A DNA stretch of 63,242 nt, taken from positions 1 through 63,242 of the forward strand of contig NAVB01000661.1 in assembly GCA_002179805.1 (NCBI GenBank), written 5' to 3'. A program made the position numbers and the translations under genes. The notes beneath the pieces are model-generated. The model did not search any database. It was not told where the DNA came from and was given only the letters and a program-made list of their open reading frames with translations. This stretch comes from Acanthamoeba lenticulata. Taxonomy: Eukaryota; Discosea; Longamoebia; Acanthamoebidae. Below are positions 44,822 to 58,156 of this stretch, piece after piece (the first letter of the stretch is position 1; the number at the start of each line of letters is the position of its first letter).

Positions 44822-44934
44822 CTTTCACGGCTGTTGTGTTTTCTCGTTCTTTTTCTTCTCGTGCGCGGGCAAGGAAATAGCCATCATTAAAATAACTGGA
44901 AATCGCAGACGGACGAGCCAACGACACCAACGTG
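44822..44934. promoter_or_regulatory. 113 bp divergent spacer, CCCH gene / giant ASH-repeat gene
   Basis: Separates divergent ATGs. A T-rich tract at about 44836-44856 is followed by AAATAGCCATCATTAAAATA. No defined element was recognised. Both genes must share or overlap promoter sequence. Confidence 0.4.
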
Positions 44935-47900
44935 ATGGAAGGCAGAGGCGGAGGCAAGCCCGAGGCCTCCAAGAGCCTGAGCATCCCGACACAGCCAACG
45001 AGGAACGTGCGCCACTTTGCCGAGGAGGAAGAAGAAACGCTCCATGCCGCACATCAGCGCTACAACCGCGGCAACCCTTTCCCACGGCATCATTCGCGAG
45101 ATTTCGACGATGAGGAGAAGGAAGAGCACGAATTAAGGGAGAGACGAAACAGCCGAACTAAGACAATGTTTGCATCTGATGAAGAACGGCTGCTGGAGGT
45201 TGACCTGCCTGAGGGCGTGCTCAATCTAGGCTCCGTCGTGCTTCGCGATGTGCACGTGCTGCGGAAATTTGACGTCATCAACCGATCGCCTTCATCGCCC
45301 CTCCACCTAACTTTGGCTTCGACCCTGCCCGACGAGCAGGTGGGCTTCCAGCTCACCAACGCCAATCTCCAGGACGAACTGGAGGAAGAGGACCACAATC
45401 AGCTTTTTAACACCATCAATCGTATCAACGAGGTCACCCTAGGCCCCCAAGAACGAAAGACCATCATTCTTTCATTCCTACCCACCAATCAAATGCCCGA
45501 AGTCGACTCGCTTCACCATGACGTGCGTAGTTTTCTTTCGTGGCCTCGGCCCTTGGGCTTACGGCTTACGGCACCCCCCTTGCTTGTGCCCACGAATCTC
45601 AGGATGAAGAAGAGGTGGTCGTGCACGACACACGAACGTCCTACACGGCCAAGGGCGAGATCACCATCACCGCGCGCCCGCTCAAGGGCGACGCGCGGGC
45701 CCAGACCGTAGGCGTCCCCGTCTCTTCCCCACCCGCTCGCCGCCTTACTCACCTCTCATGATGGTGATGGCTGTGCCTCTCCTGTGTGTGAACCACCAGA
45801 CGGTGCTCACGCTGCTGGCCAAGGTGTGCAAGCTGGAAATGAAGGTCGACGCCACCGAGCTCCTGTTCGACAACTGCCTTGTGGGCGGCAGCTACGTCAA
45901 GGACTTCACCATCCGCAACCACTCGGAGATCCCGCTGCTGTTTGGCATCAAAATGGACACCGTACGCCTTTCTTTCCTTAGTCTCATGCAAGCGAGGGCT
46001 CAACGCTCACTTACTCGCTCACTGGGTCATCATCACTCGGCAGGCGCACCACGGAGGCGCGAACCGGGAGAAGATCCTCGAGTTTGTGGACTATGACACG
46101 GGCTCTGCAGGTACGCATGATGTCCTCCGCGTCGTTGTCCATCTGGCTGCTCAAGTGCTCAACTGCCACACAAACACACGAACAGTGCGTGATCAAATGA
46201 TTCCGAGCTTCTCGCACATCACGATCCGGGTGATCTACCGTCCGATCGAAGTGGGCAACTTCACCTACGTCGTGCGCATCGAGAACGTGAAGGACCCCAA
46301 CAGCGTGCACTTTATCAACATCAACTCCTCTGTCGTCTCTGAGTTGCGTCCGGTAAAGCCCCTCTGCCTCCTGCACGACTTCATGCCCGTAACGCTGCTC
46401 ATCATCATCACTGTCGTCGTTGTTGTTGTTGGTATCGAGCAGAAGTCGATCATGCTGAGCGTGGCCAAGCTCGACTTTGGCGACTGCTACACGGGCGTGC
46501 CCGTGTACCAGACGCTCACGATGAAGAACGTGACCGAGGATACCATGGAGGTCTACTTTGACAGTGACGCCTCGCACGAGGTCTCGTTCGACCTTATCAC
46601 CGAGCACGACGCTCCGGCCCGGGAGTCCGGGAGGGAGCACCGCCGGCGCCACATGACCCGCGCGGCCTCGGCCGAGGACGCCTACGAATCCGAGGGCGAG
46701 CCCGCTTCTAGCTCCGACTCGGAGCCCGACACCGCCGACGCCGCCGGTACGCCACATTCTCCAATCGTCGCTGCGTCGTGGCCACAAACGCTGGGCTCAC
46801 GACCGTGAGACGCCATACAGACCCGAACGACCCAGAGGACGAGCTCGCGGCCGATCTCGAGGACGCCGACGCGCTCTCTGGCCTCGGGAATAGCCGCGCG
46901 GCGGCCAAGGTCATTCGCCACTCGCGCATCGAGGAGCTCTCGCTGGGCCCCGGTACCGAGAAGACCATCAAGGTCTGGTACTGCCCGGAGCCTGAAGAGG
47001 TACGTTGCCTCCTTAGCAACCACAGGCCGTTTTCTCGAGGTGGCTCATCAGGATTGGCCTGTCCTCTGCTTGAACAGATGCTGGCGCCGTCCACCATCGT
47101 GCCCGGCAGCGAGGCGGTGAACCGATTGGCGACGCTGGCCCGGCGCAGCTTCCAGCTCCACCTCACGTGCAAGAACCGCGAGGGCCAGGTCCACACGCGC
47201 AAGTCCGTGGCCGGTGCAGCCAAGGTCTGCACGTCCTTCATCTACGCCCCGCGGACGGAGATCAACCTCGGGGACTGCGACGTCGGCTCCTGGCGGGTGC
47301 GTCATGCTCTTCCTCCTCATCTTCATCGTCACCATCACCATCACCGTCGTCATCATCGTCATGCCGCTGTGTTGAGTTGACTCACCTTGGATGCTGCAGT
47401 CGGCCGTGGTCGAGCTGGTGAACCTGTCGGACCTGCCGGCCAAGGTGGCGATCAACTACCAGTCCAAGGTGGTGACCTTCCGTCAGCGCCAGCTCACGAT
47501 CCCGCCGCGACAATCGGCCGACCTGAAGATGGACTTTGTGCCGCGCAAGATCAACCCGGACTACCGCAAGGAGATCACCTTTGTCAACACCAAGAACAAG
47601 AGCAACGAGCAGTTCGTCTCTGTCCGGGCCAACAACATCGATCCTCTGCGCATCACCTTCCACTCGGTGTTCTACCACCTCATCACGCCCTACTCGCACA
47701 ACTATCTCGACTTTGAGAACGTCATCGTCGGCTCCCCCGCGGTGCGTCCGCCGCCTCTATTTATTATTATTGGATTATTTGGCTCATCATTCCATCAATC
47801 AGGTGCGCACATTCCTCATTCGCAACGTCAGCGGCAAGGACCTCAAGCTCGAGTTCAAGACCTCGTTGGCCGATGAGATCACGGTACGCGCCCGACGTGG

Positions 47901-50900
47901 GCGGGGAACAGCTCCTCCTTGGAACGAGGCTTTGACCAAGTTTTATTTCTCTCCATGTAAACAGCTGTGCAAGCAGGGCGCGTCGGCGTTCCTGTCGATG
48001 TCGCCCCAGTCCAAGACCGAGCAGCTGATGCAGCGCATCGAAGAGCACGAGAGCCGCAAGCAGCTCCAGTCGCGCGGTGACCCCGATGCACAGACCACGA
48101 CGCGCTATCTCGATCTCGCCGACTCGCGCAAAGTCGCCGACCCGGCCACGCTGTCCAAGCGCACCAGCACCAAGTACGAAGACCATGCCCGCCAACCCCG
48201 TCGCGTTGCTGTTGTTGGTTGTTCATTTGTTGATCTGCTCGCGGCGGCGGACAACGAGCAGGTCGGGCGACGTGCTCCAGAAGAAGTCACAGCCCTCTCA
48301 GGCGGCGCTCCTGGTGGCCGAGTCCGAGCAGGAGCAGCAGCGCAAGCGCATGCTCGAGTCGGGCGATGACCTCGTGATCGCCGGCATCACCGACGCAGAT
48401 GGCGCCAGCAACAGCAGCGCCAGCGGGCGTCCGACCTCGTCTTCATCATCATCTTCCTCGTCGTCGTCGGCCACTGGGGCTCGACCGGCATCGAACGACC
48501 TCGTGTCCCTCACGAGGCGTCTGTCCTACACCGGCACCCTGCCGGACAGCTTGACGGCTGCCAACGAGGTACGTCCATAGCCAAGCCTCAGCTGCGGCAC
48601 CTAACGGATCAGACGTCTGACGATGGGGAGGCGGATCACAACAGGAGCAATACATCATGTCGCAGGAGCGCAAGGTCAAGGGCGTCCTACGCGCGCTCAA
48701 CGAGGGCCTCCTGGTGCCGCTCACGGGCAAGTCGCTCCACCTGCTCCCGGGCGAGGAGTGCATGGTCTACGCCGTCTTCCGGCCGTCGCCCACCAAGCGC
48801 GGCTGGCTGCAGGGCAAGCTCAAGAAGATCAAGGGCTCCATCTCCATCCGCCTCGTCGGTACGTGCCTCCGTCCGTCCTTCACACGCGGCCGATAGGCTA
48901 ACGATGGGTGGACAGATTACGACCGGGCGACGCTGCGCAAGGTGACGGAGACGTCGGAGGGCGCCATCCCGCCGCGGGACCTGATGGTGACGGCCAACAT
49001 CTGCCGGTCAATCATGGAGCTCGCACAGAAGAACATCAACTTTGGTACCGTCTTCAAGCACACCAAGCACCCGCAAAAGACTCTCGTCATCAACAACCTT
49101 TCCGAGGTTCCGCTCGTCTACCGGTACTTTCCCTCGTCCTTCGCTTTCGCGTTTCTTGTTTGTCGCTTTCGTTCTTCGTCCCTTCAAGGTGATGCACCTC
49201 GACTTATGGGAACTGACGAACTCGGCGTACAGAGTGAAGAAGAGCGGGTCAATTGCTTCGCTGGATCTGATCATCACAAAGGCCGATCGGATGGGCGTCA
49301 TCCGGCCCTACCGGCGCAAGGAGCTGCACTTCCTGTTCAAGCCCACCATCACGGGCGCCTTCAACGAGAAGCTGGTGATCGAGAACATCCAGGACGCCTC
49401 CAACAACCAGGTGATCACGGTGAAGGCCCTGGTCAAGCCCACGACCAACTTCTTCGTGCGCTCGACGTCGATGGACTTTGGCGTGGCGGTCCTGGGCATG
49501 CGCTCCCGACGGTGCCAGCTGATCGTCTCCAACACCACCAAGCAGCGCCGCCATTACGAGGTCAAGCTCGACGACGAAACCAACGGGTACGAGCGCTCAA
49601 CAGCGCAGCAGCAGCAGCAGCAGCACGGCCCAAGGAAGTTCGGCTCACACACATGAGTGGGGCGCACGACAGGGCGTGCGAGTATGATCTGTTCCTGCGG
49701 TTGGAGAAGACTGCGCCGATCGTGCTGACCAAGGAGGAAGAGGTTCAAGTGTCGCACCTGCTCCAGCGCATCAAGATTGCGCGTCGCAAGGGCCAGGAGG
49801 AGAAGATCGCCAAGTACATGGAACAGCTCAGCAAGCTCCAGACCGGCAAGATCCAAAAGGTACCGCAATCTTGGAGCATTATTATCAAAATAAATATATA
49901 ATAAATGATCAACTCACCGTTTGGCGGACGAGCAGGAGTCGCCTGGGTCGTCGAATGTGACTTCGGGCTACAGTTCGGACGTGGACGAAGGCGACGAGCG
50001 CAAGGAGCGGGGCAAGGCCAAGACCGAGAGCGTGGCCTACTCGGTGCACCGGAACCAGCTGAGCCTCTACATCGATGGCGGCGGTGCCTGCAGCGTGCTG
50101 GCCATCCTCAAGCCGCGCGCCGTCGCCAAGCGCGACGTCGTCTTTGGCGGCAGTGGCGCCAGCGGCGAACGCACGCACGGCATCCCGCTCGAGGGTCGCG
50201 TGCTCATCTACGAGACCAAGAACCGCGACATGGTCAAGACCATCCCGTGGCGCGCCATCGTCTGCGCGACTCACGAGGACTATGTCAAGCTGGCCCTCTC
50301 CGAGCCCCACCTGCTTGAGGGCGCCGGCGGGCGGGACGAGGGCGCCGCGGGCGCCACCGCCGACGCCGACCTCAACGACGAACGCGACGTGCGGGACTTG
50401 CTGGCCGCCGCCGTGGAGGACGTTAGCGGCTCGTCGCCGCTGACGGGCGACAAGGACGGCGCCATCACGCCACCCAACAGCCCCATCGCCAACTCGCCGC
50501 TGGATTACCTCACCCTCGCCAGGCTTGAGGCAGGGCGCCGCGGCGCCTCTCCGCTGCGCCACCATGCGGCGAGCCACGGCCACCTCCAGGGCGGCAGCGC
50601 TGACGCCACTGCGCAGGAGGAGCTCGAGATCAGCCCGCTCTCGATCAACTTTGGCGCGGTCAAGCTGGACAAGAACGTCTCGTCCAAGTTCACTATCCGC
50701 AACCCGACCGGCGAGGACGTCCCCTACGCCATCTTCGAGGTCGACGAGCGCCACTCGGGTGCGTCATTCTTCAACTTCCTTCCATTCCCTGTCCCGCTCT
50801 CTGTCTGACGTGGCTGCGACAACACAGTGAAAAAGGGCGACGCTTTGGTGAGCGTCAAGGAGGAGGGCGGCGTGCTCAAGGCCGGCGGGACCAAGGACGT

Positions 50901-53900
50901 CGTGTTCAGCGTCACTCCGCACGGCACGGGCCGCCAAACCTACAACATTTCCGTCATGAACATGAAGACGATGACGCCCGTACGCGCTCCTCCCTCGACT
51001 GTTCTCTTTTTCGTGTTGTGTATTGACTTGGCCGTTGTTTGTTGCGCGCAGAAAATTGTGAGCGTGACGCTGAGCGTGGAGAAGTCGCGCGGGCTGCGGT
51101 ATCCGGACCTGGTACCGCGCACGGGCGCCGGCCCGCACGGCGGCGCCGTGATCGACATGGGCCTGTGCTACATCAACGGCGCCCGCAACGAATACGCCAA
51201 AGTCCACCCGTTCCGCATCCAGAACCTCTCTGCGGTACGTGCACGACCTGCGGTCTCTCTTGTCCGCGCATCAGATCTTGTGCTGACGTGGCACGACGTG
51301 GCGTGGCATGGTTGTTGGGCATGAAGACGGCGCTGGTGCTGGCGGCGCAGTCAAACCTGCCGGCGCAGGTGTACCTGTTCCAGGACAGTGAACTAACCCG
51401 ACCGGCGACCGGCATCCTCCTGCCGCCGCGTAAGATGACGACGATCTTCATCTGCCTGCAGCCCAACAAGAAGCGGCTCAACAAGATCTACGCCGACGGG
51501 ACTTGCCGCGACATCGTAGGTGGCATCCGGATCAAGGCCGTCGAGGCCGACAGCAGCCCCTCGGCCCAGACCTCGACGACCGGCGGCGGTCCCGCCGATG
51601 TCGGCGCCTCGTCCGCTGCTGGCGTCACAGGTGGCGACGCCGCTGCCGAGAAGGCCGCGGTGGGCCTGCCGGCCGTCCCCACCTATGAGGAGACCATCAA
51701 GTTCACGGCCGTGCTGGGCAAGAGCGTCCTCAGCGTGTCGCACCACGCGATCGACCTCGGCACCGTCACCGCCCTCGGTAGCGTCGTCAAAGGTAATAAC
51801 GCCGCTTCGCCACATCATGTCGTCCTCCTCAGCAGCAGCAGCTCATCGCCTTCTTTGGGGGAGGGGCAGGTCACTTTGAGCTCCACAACCTGTCGCAGCG
51901 GCTGCCTCTCGAGTGGTTCATCCCCTCGCCCAAGCACTTTGTACGTCAATATCCCCGCCTCGCGCTTTGGACAACAGTGACTTACGACTCTCTTATGTCA
52001 TGCGAGCGCAGAACATCAGCCGGCTCCGCGGACACCTCAAGCCGCGTTCGAGCCAGTCGGCCTCGCCTGCCGACGACGCCCGCCAGCGTACGCGCCGACC
52101 TTCTCGCGTGTTCACCTCAATGACTTGGGCTCACTTCCGTGGGCACTTGACCACGACAGGGATCGAGGTGTCGATGGTGCCCCGGCACTACGGCTACTTT
52201 GAGGAGGAGATCCAGATCTACAACACGCACTGCCGTGACCCGCCGCTCCGCGTGCGCGTGAGCCTCTTTGTCGAGGACGAGCGCCTGCTGCGCCTCCATG
52301 ACGCCACCGACAGCGCCGCGGCCACCTCCACGCTCGACTTTGGCTGCGTCTACTGTCATCCGCCCTCGGCCGGCCGCAGTGATGGTGCCGTGTCGACGTC
52401 GACAGCCGTCGGCGCGACAGACAACGCCGACGACGAAGCCAAGGCCCCTTCGAGGGAGACCAAGGACAAGAGCCCTGTGGGCGAGGCCTCCTTGATGGAG
52501 GACAGCACCGACTTTGATGCAGAGGACGAGGTGGAGAAGCAGTCGCCGGAGGACGACGCCGGCGGGGAGCCACAGTTGGAGATCAACGCCGTTGGGGAAG
52601 ATGTGATCGCTGACGGCGGCCTGCGCTGGCGCACGATCGTCGTCGAGAACGTCTCGGGGTCGGACCTCGTCCTGCGCGCGCGGACGGAGCTCGATTTGGG
52701 CCTCGCCTGGCGGCCCTTCGTCGTCGGTCCCGACGACGTTCTGCCGCCGCTGCCGACAGCGCGTCAAGAGCCTACCCGGGACGACGATGAAGCTGTCGAC
52801 AACGACAACGATGAACAGACCGAAGACGCTGCCGTCAACACCACGACGGAGGATCACCTTGTCCGGGCCGGCGACAAGGCCCGGCTGCTGGTGAGCCTGC
52901 CGCTGCCCACCTACCGCACGCTTCGCCAGCAAACCGCCGCCGTGCCCGTCCGGCCCTCGCGCCTCGTTGCCGCCCTCGTCCAGGGCCAACGCGTTGACGT
53001 GCTCGGTGCGCAGCCCTCCCTCTCTGGTCCTATGAGTTCTCCCAGCCGAGCTTGGCTCACTCTGGCGTGTTGCGTCCGCAGGCCACCTGTTCGTGGAGCG
53101 ACGGCTGGCCACGGGCGAGGGCCACGCCGGTGATGGTCATCACCCCGTGCAGTGCTGCCGGCTCATCGCCGTCCGGGCCTCCTACGCGGTCTCAATGGCG
53201 CGCCTCCAGCCGACGGAAATCAAGCTGGCCGCCATCTCCGATGTACGTGGTCGTCGCTGGACTTGTGCATGACAAGGCTCACGCCCTCTGGCCTGGTGCA
53301 GGTTTGGAAGCCGCTGCCGTTCGAGCTGACGCTGCAGAACCTGTCCCACGCGCCGCTCGTGTGCCGAGTCACCAAGCTGCCGCTCGAGGTCTCCCTCGCT
53401 AGCTCGGCCCTGGTCAAGCCCGACGACCGCGAGGCCAAGAAGTGCGGTTTTTTTTGTTTATCATTATGTTTTTATGTTTACTTTGTAAGTATTTCATTTA
53501 TGCAATTGTTTCTAATTATCCTTATTATTATTATTGCGCAGGAGCGACGAGGTCACCAACCCGCAGCTGAACTCACTCGTCTGCGTGCCGCCGGCGAGCT
53601 CGGTGGTGCTCACGGCCGCCCTGCATCCGTCGGAGATCAACTACGCCCTGCAGGAGCGCTACGAGAACAGCATTGCGCTGGTCAATGTACATAACACGAC
53701 GGCGCCGCCCATGCTGGCCTCCCTTCACGCGCCCGTCAGCCTCTACCACCTCAAGTACCTGGTGCGTCCCATGCTCCCATGCCACATACCGACGGCGAAG
53801 ACGATGACGATTCGGCTTACGTACTATTTGTGTCGACACAGGGCCTGTCGGGCGACGGCGACCTGGTGCTGCCGACGCTGATGCACCCGGCGCCGCCCAA

Positions 53901-56900
53901 CACGCCGCCCGTCGACGGGTGGTTCACGGTTCAAAACACGTCGGGCCGCGCGCTCGACATCGAGATTCAGGACCAGCTTAACCTCGCGATGGCCGATCTC
54001 ATCACTCTCCACGTCCTCTCCCGGTTCGACCTCAACATCCTGTTTCATGTGTGCGATGTTGAGAGGCTCGTCCTCACCCGCGTCGTGGCCAACGTTGTCG
54101 ACACAAACGTAACACACGCAGAGAGTCGAACCTGCCGCTGACGCGGTTCGCGCTGGGCGCCGGGGAGAGCCTGGAGATCAAGGTCCGGGTGGAGGCGCGT
54201 AAGGACGCGCGCATCCCGGCCAACTTTGGGAAGAAGTACAAGGACTTCCCGCTGGGCAAGCTCCACCTGCGCTCGGAGCACGTCGCCGAGACCATCCTCG
54301 TCCACGGCTCCCTCGAACCTGTACTCTTTTTCCCAATCGGCCTTGTCCTGCTGTGCCTGGTGCTGACGCTGTGGCGGCGCGCAGGGACCCACGTTCGCCC
54401 TGTCCACCACGCGGCTCCATCTGCGCTCCGACGCCGGGGCACCGGCGGCCACCGACGGCAGCGCCGCCGAGACGCAGCCGAGCCATGTCGTCCGCGTGCG
54501 GAACCTGTTGTCGCAGTTCCCCGTGCAGGTGCAGTTCATCGAGCAACAGGCTGTGAGCGCCGGCGCCCAGCAGCAGCCGCAACGGCCCAGCCCGCGCGGC
54601 GACCCCGCCACCACGAGCAGCGGCGCGCTGGAGGCCCACATGCTCACTCCGCGCACCGCTGAACTGCTCGCCTCCTCAAGCGCCACCGACCAGCTTGTCA
54701 CGCTGCACCAACAGCAGCAGGCCGAGACCAACAGCAACATCCTCGAAATCCAGCCTGATCGGGCCACCATCCCGCCGGGCGAGTTTATCGATGTTCGTCG
54801 CCGTCCCATTCCTCTACGCCTGGGTCAGGACATCATCAGAGCTGATGACCATATGTGTCGTGGCCACAGGTTGTGGTGACGCTGCGCGAGCGCGTTCGGA
54901 CAGAGTCGGCCACGTCGGAGGACCGCACGCTGGTGGTGGTCGACACACGCGCGCCCACCATGCCCCAGTTCATCGCCGTCACCCACACTCGGCTTGAAGG
55001 TCGCGACTGCTCTCCCCCCCCCCACACCTCTAGTGAGGTTTATCTGCTGACATCCACGAACGCAGTCCACAAGACGGTGAGCGGCCGGCAGGGAGTGGAG
55101 CTCGACACGCGCTCGTTGGCGCTCAACAAGAAGAAGGAGGAGTCGAGTGCCGCCGCCAGCAGCTCACAGAAGCTCTCCTCCAAGGCCCCCCGCCTCGCCC
55201 TTCGCGTACGCAACTTATCTTCGCTCTTTGCCTTCGTTTTCGTTCTTTACGTCTTCGCTCTTCGTTTTCGTTTTTTACGAACGAAATGGGGCGGACAACA
55301 GGGATGCACGCCGATTACGTCAGGCTACTCGGTGGCGGGCGGGCCGCAACGGGACGAGGAGCTGTCCTACCGCTACGAGATCAACCTGGGCCAGCACGTG
55401 CACGGCTCCGGCCCGGTCAACTGGACGCTCACCCTCGAGAACCTGCCCACCAACGAGTCCTCGCTCGAGTACAAGCTCTACTCGCTCAAGGACAACGACA
55501 AGATCTGGATGGTATGTCACGCACACTTCCCGCGCCTCATCGCATCATTCCTCAAATTCCTCACCTTGGTCGTGTGGTCTGGCGCAGACGGTGGGCCGGA
55601 ACAGGGGCATCCTGGCGGGGCCCGGCGAGTGCCAGCAGGTGACGCTCACGTTCGCCACCGACCGGGTCGACTTCTACTCGACCTACCTCATGATCCAGAA
55701 CCTGGACAACGCCGAGGACCTCAAGACCATCCGCATCAGCCACGAGGTCGTGTCGCAGGAGAAGCTGCTCTTCGGGGTGCTCGTCGACGGCAAGCAGGCC
55801 GAGCACCCGGTCATCGACCTGGGCGACGTCTACTACGACCAGGTCTACCGCGACCACTCCTTCATCATCCTCAACCAGTCTGACATGGCCCTCGATTTTC
55901 TCGTACACGACTTTTCCTTTTGTTTTAATACTTACATTATTTCTTATTTTTATTTTTATTATATTGTATTGTATTATATTTTTGTCTGATTTTGCTGACG
56001 GGGCGCTACGTGGGGAACAGCTTACGGACGACAAGGTGCGGGCTGACCACGTCGAGGTAGGCTTCTCGCTGTCGCAGACGACCCTTAAGATTTTCAACGC
56101 CCTCAACATCGAGGCCCGCCGCTCCGTCCGCGTCTTTGTCCACTTCCAGGCATGCCACCATCATCATCGATCTCATCATCTTCATCATCGTCTTCATCGT
56201 CTTCGGTTGGCCTAACGCTGTGGTCCCGCCACAGGCGCAGGCGCCGCCCGAGGCGGTGCAGCAGAGCGGCGAAGGCCAGCACAACGACAACGGCGACGGC
56301 GGCGAGGATGGCGTGGACGGGCCCGTGGAGAAGACCATCGGGATCAGCGTGAGCTGCCGGCTGGTCAAGGACCACAAGGCCACCATCCAGCTCCGTGCGC
56401 GCGTGTGGCCGGCCTCCCTCCGGCTCTCCACCTACAACGTGGCCTACCGCGGCCGCCTCCACTTTGGCACCAACTCCACCGGTTCGTCCTCTTCCTCGTC
56501 CTCGTCATCATCATCATCATCATCATGTTGCTGTTGCTGTGAGTATTGCTGCTGACTGTTCTCGTCGTCATCATCATCGTTCTTGTCGACATGCAGGCCA
56601 GGACTCGATGGAGAGCGTCGAGCTGGCCGACGAGGCCAAGGAAGTGGTCCTCCACAACGCCGCGAACCGGCCCACGAGGTACGTCCTGTCGTTGTTGTTA
56701 TTGGTGATGATCATGATCATGATGAAGAAGACGACGGCTGACGGTGGCTTGTGGTGGTGACATGCAAAGGTATCGGGTGGTGAACGACTGCCTGTTCTTC
56801 ACGGTCGAGACCGGCGAGGAGGGCGAGATCGAGCCCCGCGGGACGGCGCGGATGCGAGTCCGGCCCAACATGGCGGCCATCCACCAGAACCGCCGCCTAT

Positions 56901-58026
56901 TCCTCAAGGAGAAGTACATCGAGGAGCACGTCACCGTCTACTGCCTCAACCGCCAGTCGCGCTACACCGAGCGCTGCTTCGTCGCCATCCGCCTCGTCCT
57001 CGGCCACCTCCCCTCCGACGTCTTCTACACCTCTCCCGGTACTTTTTTCTTTTCTTTTTAGTAAATTATTATTTAAGAATTGGAATTTTTTACTAATTTT
57101 TCTGAAATGTTTGATGAAATTTAGGCGCGAAGAACGCGTACCCGTTCTGGACGCTGGAGGAGCGGATCGTGTGCTTCATGCGCGACCTCAATCGCTTCTT
57201 CACGCAGCCCAAGCAGCTCATGAGCGCCGAAGGGGACAAGAACGAGGCCTTGAAGAAGAGCGACCGAGAGGGCAAAGAAGAAGAAGAAGAAGAAGACGAG
57301 CAGGAGGAGGAGCAGGAGGAGCGACGACGCGCGGAGCAGCTGCGCAACCCGCTCGGAGCGGCGCTGCTCCACGTCGGCCAAGACGAGGCGCGGCAGCGCT
57401 GGATGGAGCGCATGTCCTTTGAGCTGCACTACATCACCGACCAGCTGGGCTTCTACGGCCTCAAGAAGCAGACCGGCGGCAACGCCCTCCGCCTGGCCCA
57501 CCTCCTCTTCTCGTGCGTCTCCCTTCTCCCTTTTTTTTATATTTCTTTTTCCTAAAGGAAATATATTTATTTGTTTTGTGCTTGAAACGAATAATTAATC
57601 ATTTTTTAAAATCAAATAATAAACAATACAGGGGCCTGCAAAAGCAGTATGATGTGCCGGTGTTCATCCACAAGTGGAGCAAGGCCAAGCAGCAGCAGCC
57701 ACCGATCAGCAGCCCGCACGTGCGCGAGGGTTCCAAGGTGCTGCTCTTCATGATCAACCAGTGGGCCGGTACGACCTCCCTCTTTCCCTTCCTCTTCCTC
57801 TCTCTTCAAGAGGCTGAACCCTGCGTTGTGGCGCGCGACGCAAACAGGACGGCTGGGCTACTTCGTGGGGCTGTTCCCAGAGGCCAGCGAGGACCTGGAG
57901 CTCCTGCGCAGCCTCCGCGCGCAGCTCCAGGCGCAGAGCGGACAGCTGCAGGCCTTCCTCCAGGACGCCGCTGCGGCCGCCGACGAGGCCACGACCAACG
58001 CGGCCATCCGCCAGGAGGAGGACTAG
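44935..58026 (+). CDS. Giant Ig-like (ASH/MSP/HYDIN-type) repeat protein, roughly 30 exons
   Basis: A chain of plus-strand exons linked by short introns runs from MEGRGGGKPEASKSL at 44935 to AAIRQEED and a stop at 58026, about 3,400-3,500 residues. At least eleven segments share the pattern L/I-D/N-F/L-G then a turn and a strand with N-x-S/T: LLFDNCLVGGSYVKDFTIRN, LDFGDCYTGVPVYQTLTMKN, INLGDCDVGSWRSAVVELVN, LDFENVIVGSPAVRTFLIRN, INFGTVFKHTKHPQKTLVIN, MDFGVAVLGMRSRRCQLIVS, INFGAVKLDKNVSSKFTIRN, VIDMGLCYINGA, IDLGTVTALG, LDFGCVYC and VIDLGDVYYDQVYRDHSFII. These are beta-sandwich ASH/PapD-like repeats as in HYDIN. Long acidic low-complexity inserts interrupt them. The last ~250 residues (from KNAYPFWTLEERIVCFMRDL) form a distinct helical region. 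No signal peptide or membrane span was seen. Exon ends are approximate; the single-gene model rests on continuous splicing frames. Confidence 0.75.
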
Positions 58027-58156
58027 CGTGGCGTCCTCAATCGATCGACTGTACAGTGCAGGGACGAATAAATGAATGAATTAACATTTAAATAAGATTT
58101 TAACAAAACGAATTTATTTCGATTTTATAAATAAATGAATAAAAAAAGATGAAGCT

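Noticed and set aside
44935..58026. Splitting the giant ORF chain into several genes at about 49.9 kb or 53.5 kb
   Set aside because: At both places the AT-rich stretch is bounded by GT and AG in matching frames, and no start codon context or poly(A) pattern with a spacer was found. Transcript data could still overturn this.
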